Shown here one piece after another: positions 63,093 through 64,000 of a DNA stretch of 64,000 nt. Location: the NCBI GenBank assembly GCA_964528055.1, contig CAZGQM010000005.1, positions 1 through 64,000 on the forward strand. Direction: 5' to 3'. The position numbers and the translations under genes are program-made. This stretch comes from Geoanaerobacter sp964528055 (GTDB lineage Bacteria; Desulfobacterota; Desulfuromonadia; Geobacterales; DSM-12255). Below the pieces are notes generated by a model that had not been told where the DNA came from, searched no databases, and worked only from the letters and a program-made list of their open reading frames with translations. Positions within the stretch are counted from its first letter, which is position 1. Every line of letters starts with the position of its first letter.

Positions 63093-63290
63093 AGATATTT
63101 ACCCCCACGATAGATATATAACAAAATTCTACTGTTTATAGCCTACATGGCCTGGAGGGTCAACAGAAAAGAGAGCTCCCGGCCCCTATAATCAGGGGCT
63201 AGGGGGTAATTAAACTGATACATCTATTTCGAGCAGTGTGGACATCCAGACTGTTCTTGTGAAGGGAGAGGCAATGATAGCTTCTAACAA

Positions 63291-64000
63291 TCATGTCATT
63301 GTTCCTAGCGCAGTCTCAAGGATCTCCAGCGCCTGCTCCATTTCAGCGTTGGTTATGGTCAGCGGCGGGATAAAGCGAACGATGTTCCGCTTGGGCCGCA
63401 GTTGATAATAATCAGCCCCAATTTCAGGCACGCGTTCAGAAGCCTCTCACAGCCCTCATTGGCTGGAGTCCCGTCGGATTGCACCAGCTCAACTCCGATC
63501 ATGAGCCCCATACCACGTACATCGCCGATCAGCGGGTGACGTTCCTGAATCTCCCGAAGCCTTGCCAGCATTGCACTCCCCAGTTTCCGGCAGCGGGGCA
63601 GGAGACCCTCGTCGCGGATCGACTCGATGGTGGCTAAGGCTCCGCGCAGGAGAGGGGGTTGCCGCCGAATGTCGTGCCGTGGGCCCAAGTCGGCCATTGA
63701 TCCATCAGTTCGCTGCGGGAGACCACTGCCGAGAGGGGGAAGCCGGAGGCGATCCCCTTGGCCAAGGTCAGGATGTCGGGAGAAATGCCGTAGCTTTGGG
63801 TGGCGAACCAGTCGCCGCTTCTTCCCATCCCCGATTGCACCTCGTCGAAGATGAGGAGAATTCCGTGCTCATCGCAAAGACTGCGAAGGGCAGCCAGGAA
63901 GGGGGCCAGGGCTGGGGTGTACTGCCCCCCTCTCCAAGGATCGGTTCGATGATGACTGCTGCAACCTCCTGCGGCGAGATGTAGTGCCGCAGCATCTCTT
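63291..64000 (-). pseudogene. Class III PLP aminotransferase, C-terminal part, with three frame breaks
   Basis: Reading leftward from 64000, the protein is clearly a class III aminotransferase (GabT/ArgD-like): AVIIEPILGE, LIFDEVQSGMGRSG, LTLAKGIASGFPLSA with the PLP-binding Lys, HGTTFGGNPLSC, and IPPLTITNAEM near the end. However, it needs three one-base frame corrections: one after GEGG near a run of six G (complement at about 63935-63940), one after NPLSCA (near 63642), and one after INCGP (near 63394). With these put right, the frame runs to a TGA at 63291. Each is a missing base, two of them in short homopolymers. The 5' end is outside the window. It could be a decayed gene or a sequencing-error cluster. 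Confidence 0.75.

Overview
The window looks like chromosomal DNA of a Geobacter-type member of the Desulfuromonadia/Geobacterales (Desulfobacterota). The reasons are a PpcA-like triheme c7 cytochrome (53418-53684), a membrane diguanylate cyclase whose sensor carries a CXXCH haem motif, a sigma-54 two-component system next to a matching sigma-54 promoter, acetate kinase and phosphotransacetylase genes, and many proteins of types common in that group. No species can be named from sequence alone. Most of the window is densely packed housekeeping and signalling DNA. The few accessory spots are a hairpin element (10177-10362), an integrase scrap (19989-20123) and gene-poor DNA beside a tRNA-Arg (56046-56884).

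Layout. 1-4267: a secreted-protein gene running off the left edge (probably a TRAP solute-binding protein), its sigma-54 promoter with paired upstream sites, and the response regulator and sensor kinase likely to control it. 4394-10164: a UbiD decarboxylase, the molybdate importer modABC, a beta-carbonic anhydrase and greB. 10177-14827: a MITE-like palindrome, an MFS transporter with an odd start codon, glycerol kinase, and a TatD-radical SAM fusion. 14863-23539: a lone receiver, dnaE, accA, an integrase remnant, the haem-linked diguanylate cyclase, a pseudouridine synthase and a Sel1-repeat protein. 23684-32356: an overlapping recC-recB-recD operon. 32509-36021: MTA phosphorylase, a PfkB kinase, a PilF-like TPR lipoprotein and a RodZ-like protein.

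36070-39401 is a compact signalling cluster: a zinc-ribbon/GAF protein, a receiver, a universal stress protein, a receiver-histidine kinase and another receiver, with no DNA-binding output domain among them. 39408-44214: an FAD oxidoreductase, a YhaM-like OB/HD nuclease, a metallo-hydrolase with a lipoprotein-like leader, and coaBC. 44257-50052: a zinc-dependent phospholipase C-like protein, an operon pairing a family-4 uracil-DNA glycosylase with an endonuclease Q-like protein, a thioesterase, and PtsP. 50207-56045: a TPR protein, a flavoprotein, a YtxH-like protein, a DUF3047 protein, the c7 cytochrome, murJ and ogt. 56885-64000: tRNA-Arg(CCG), a degenerate metallo-beta-lactamase-fold protein, a DUF1573 protein, a zinc-ribbon/DUF3426-like membrane protein, a tiny ferredoxin, convergent ackA and pta, and an aminotransferase gene with three single-base frame breaks at the right edge.

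The strongest connected stories are the sigma-54 circuit at the left edge, the uracil-DNA glycosylase plus endonuclease Q operon for deaminated-base repair, and the signalling cluster at 36-39 kb. I did not see a CRISPR array, an rRNA operon, an intact insertion sequence or a clearly novel defence system.
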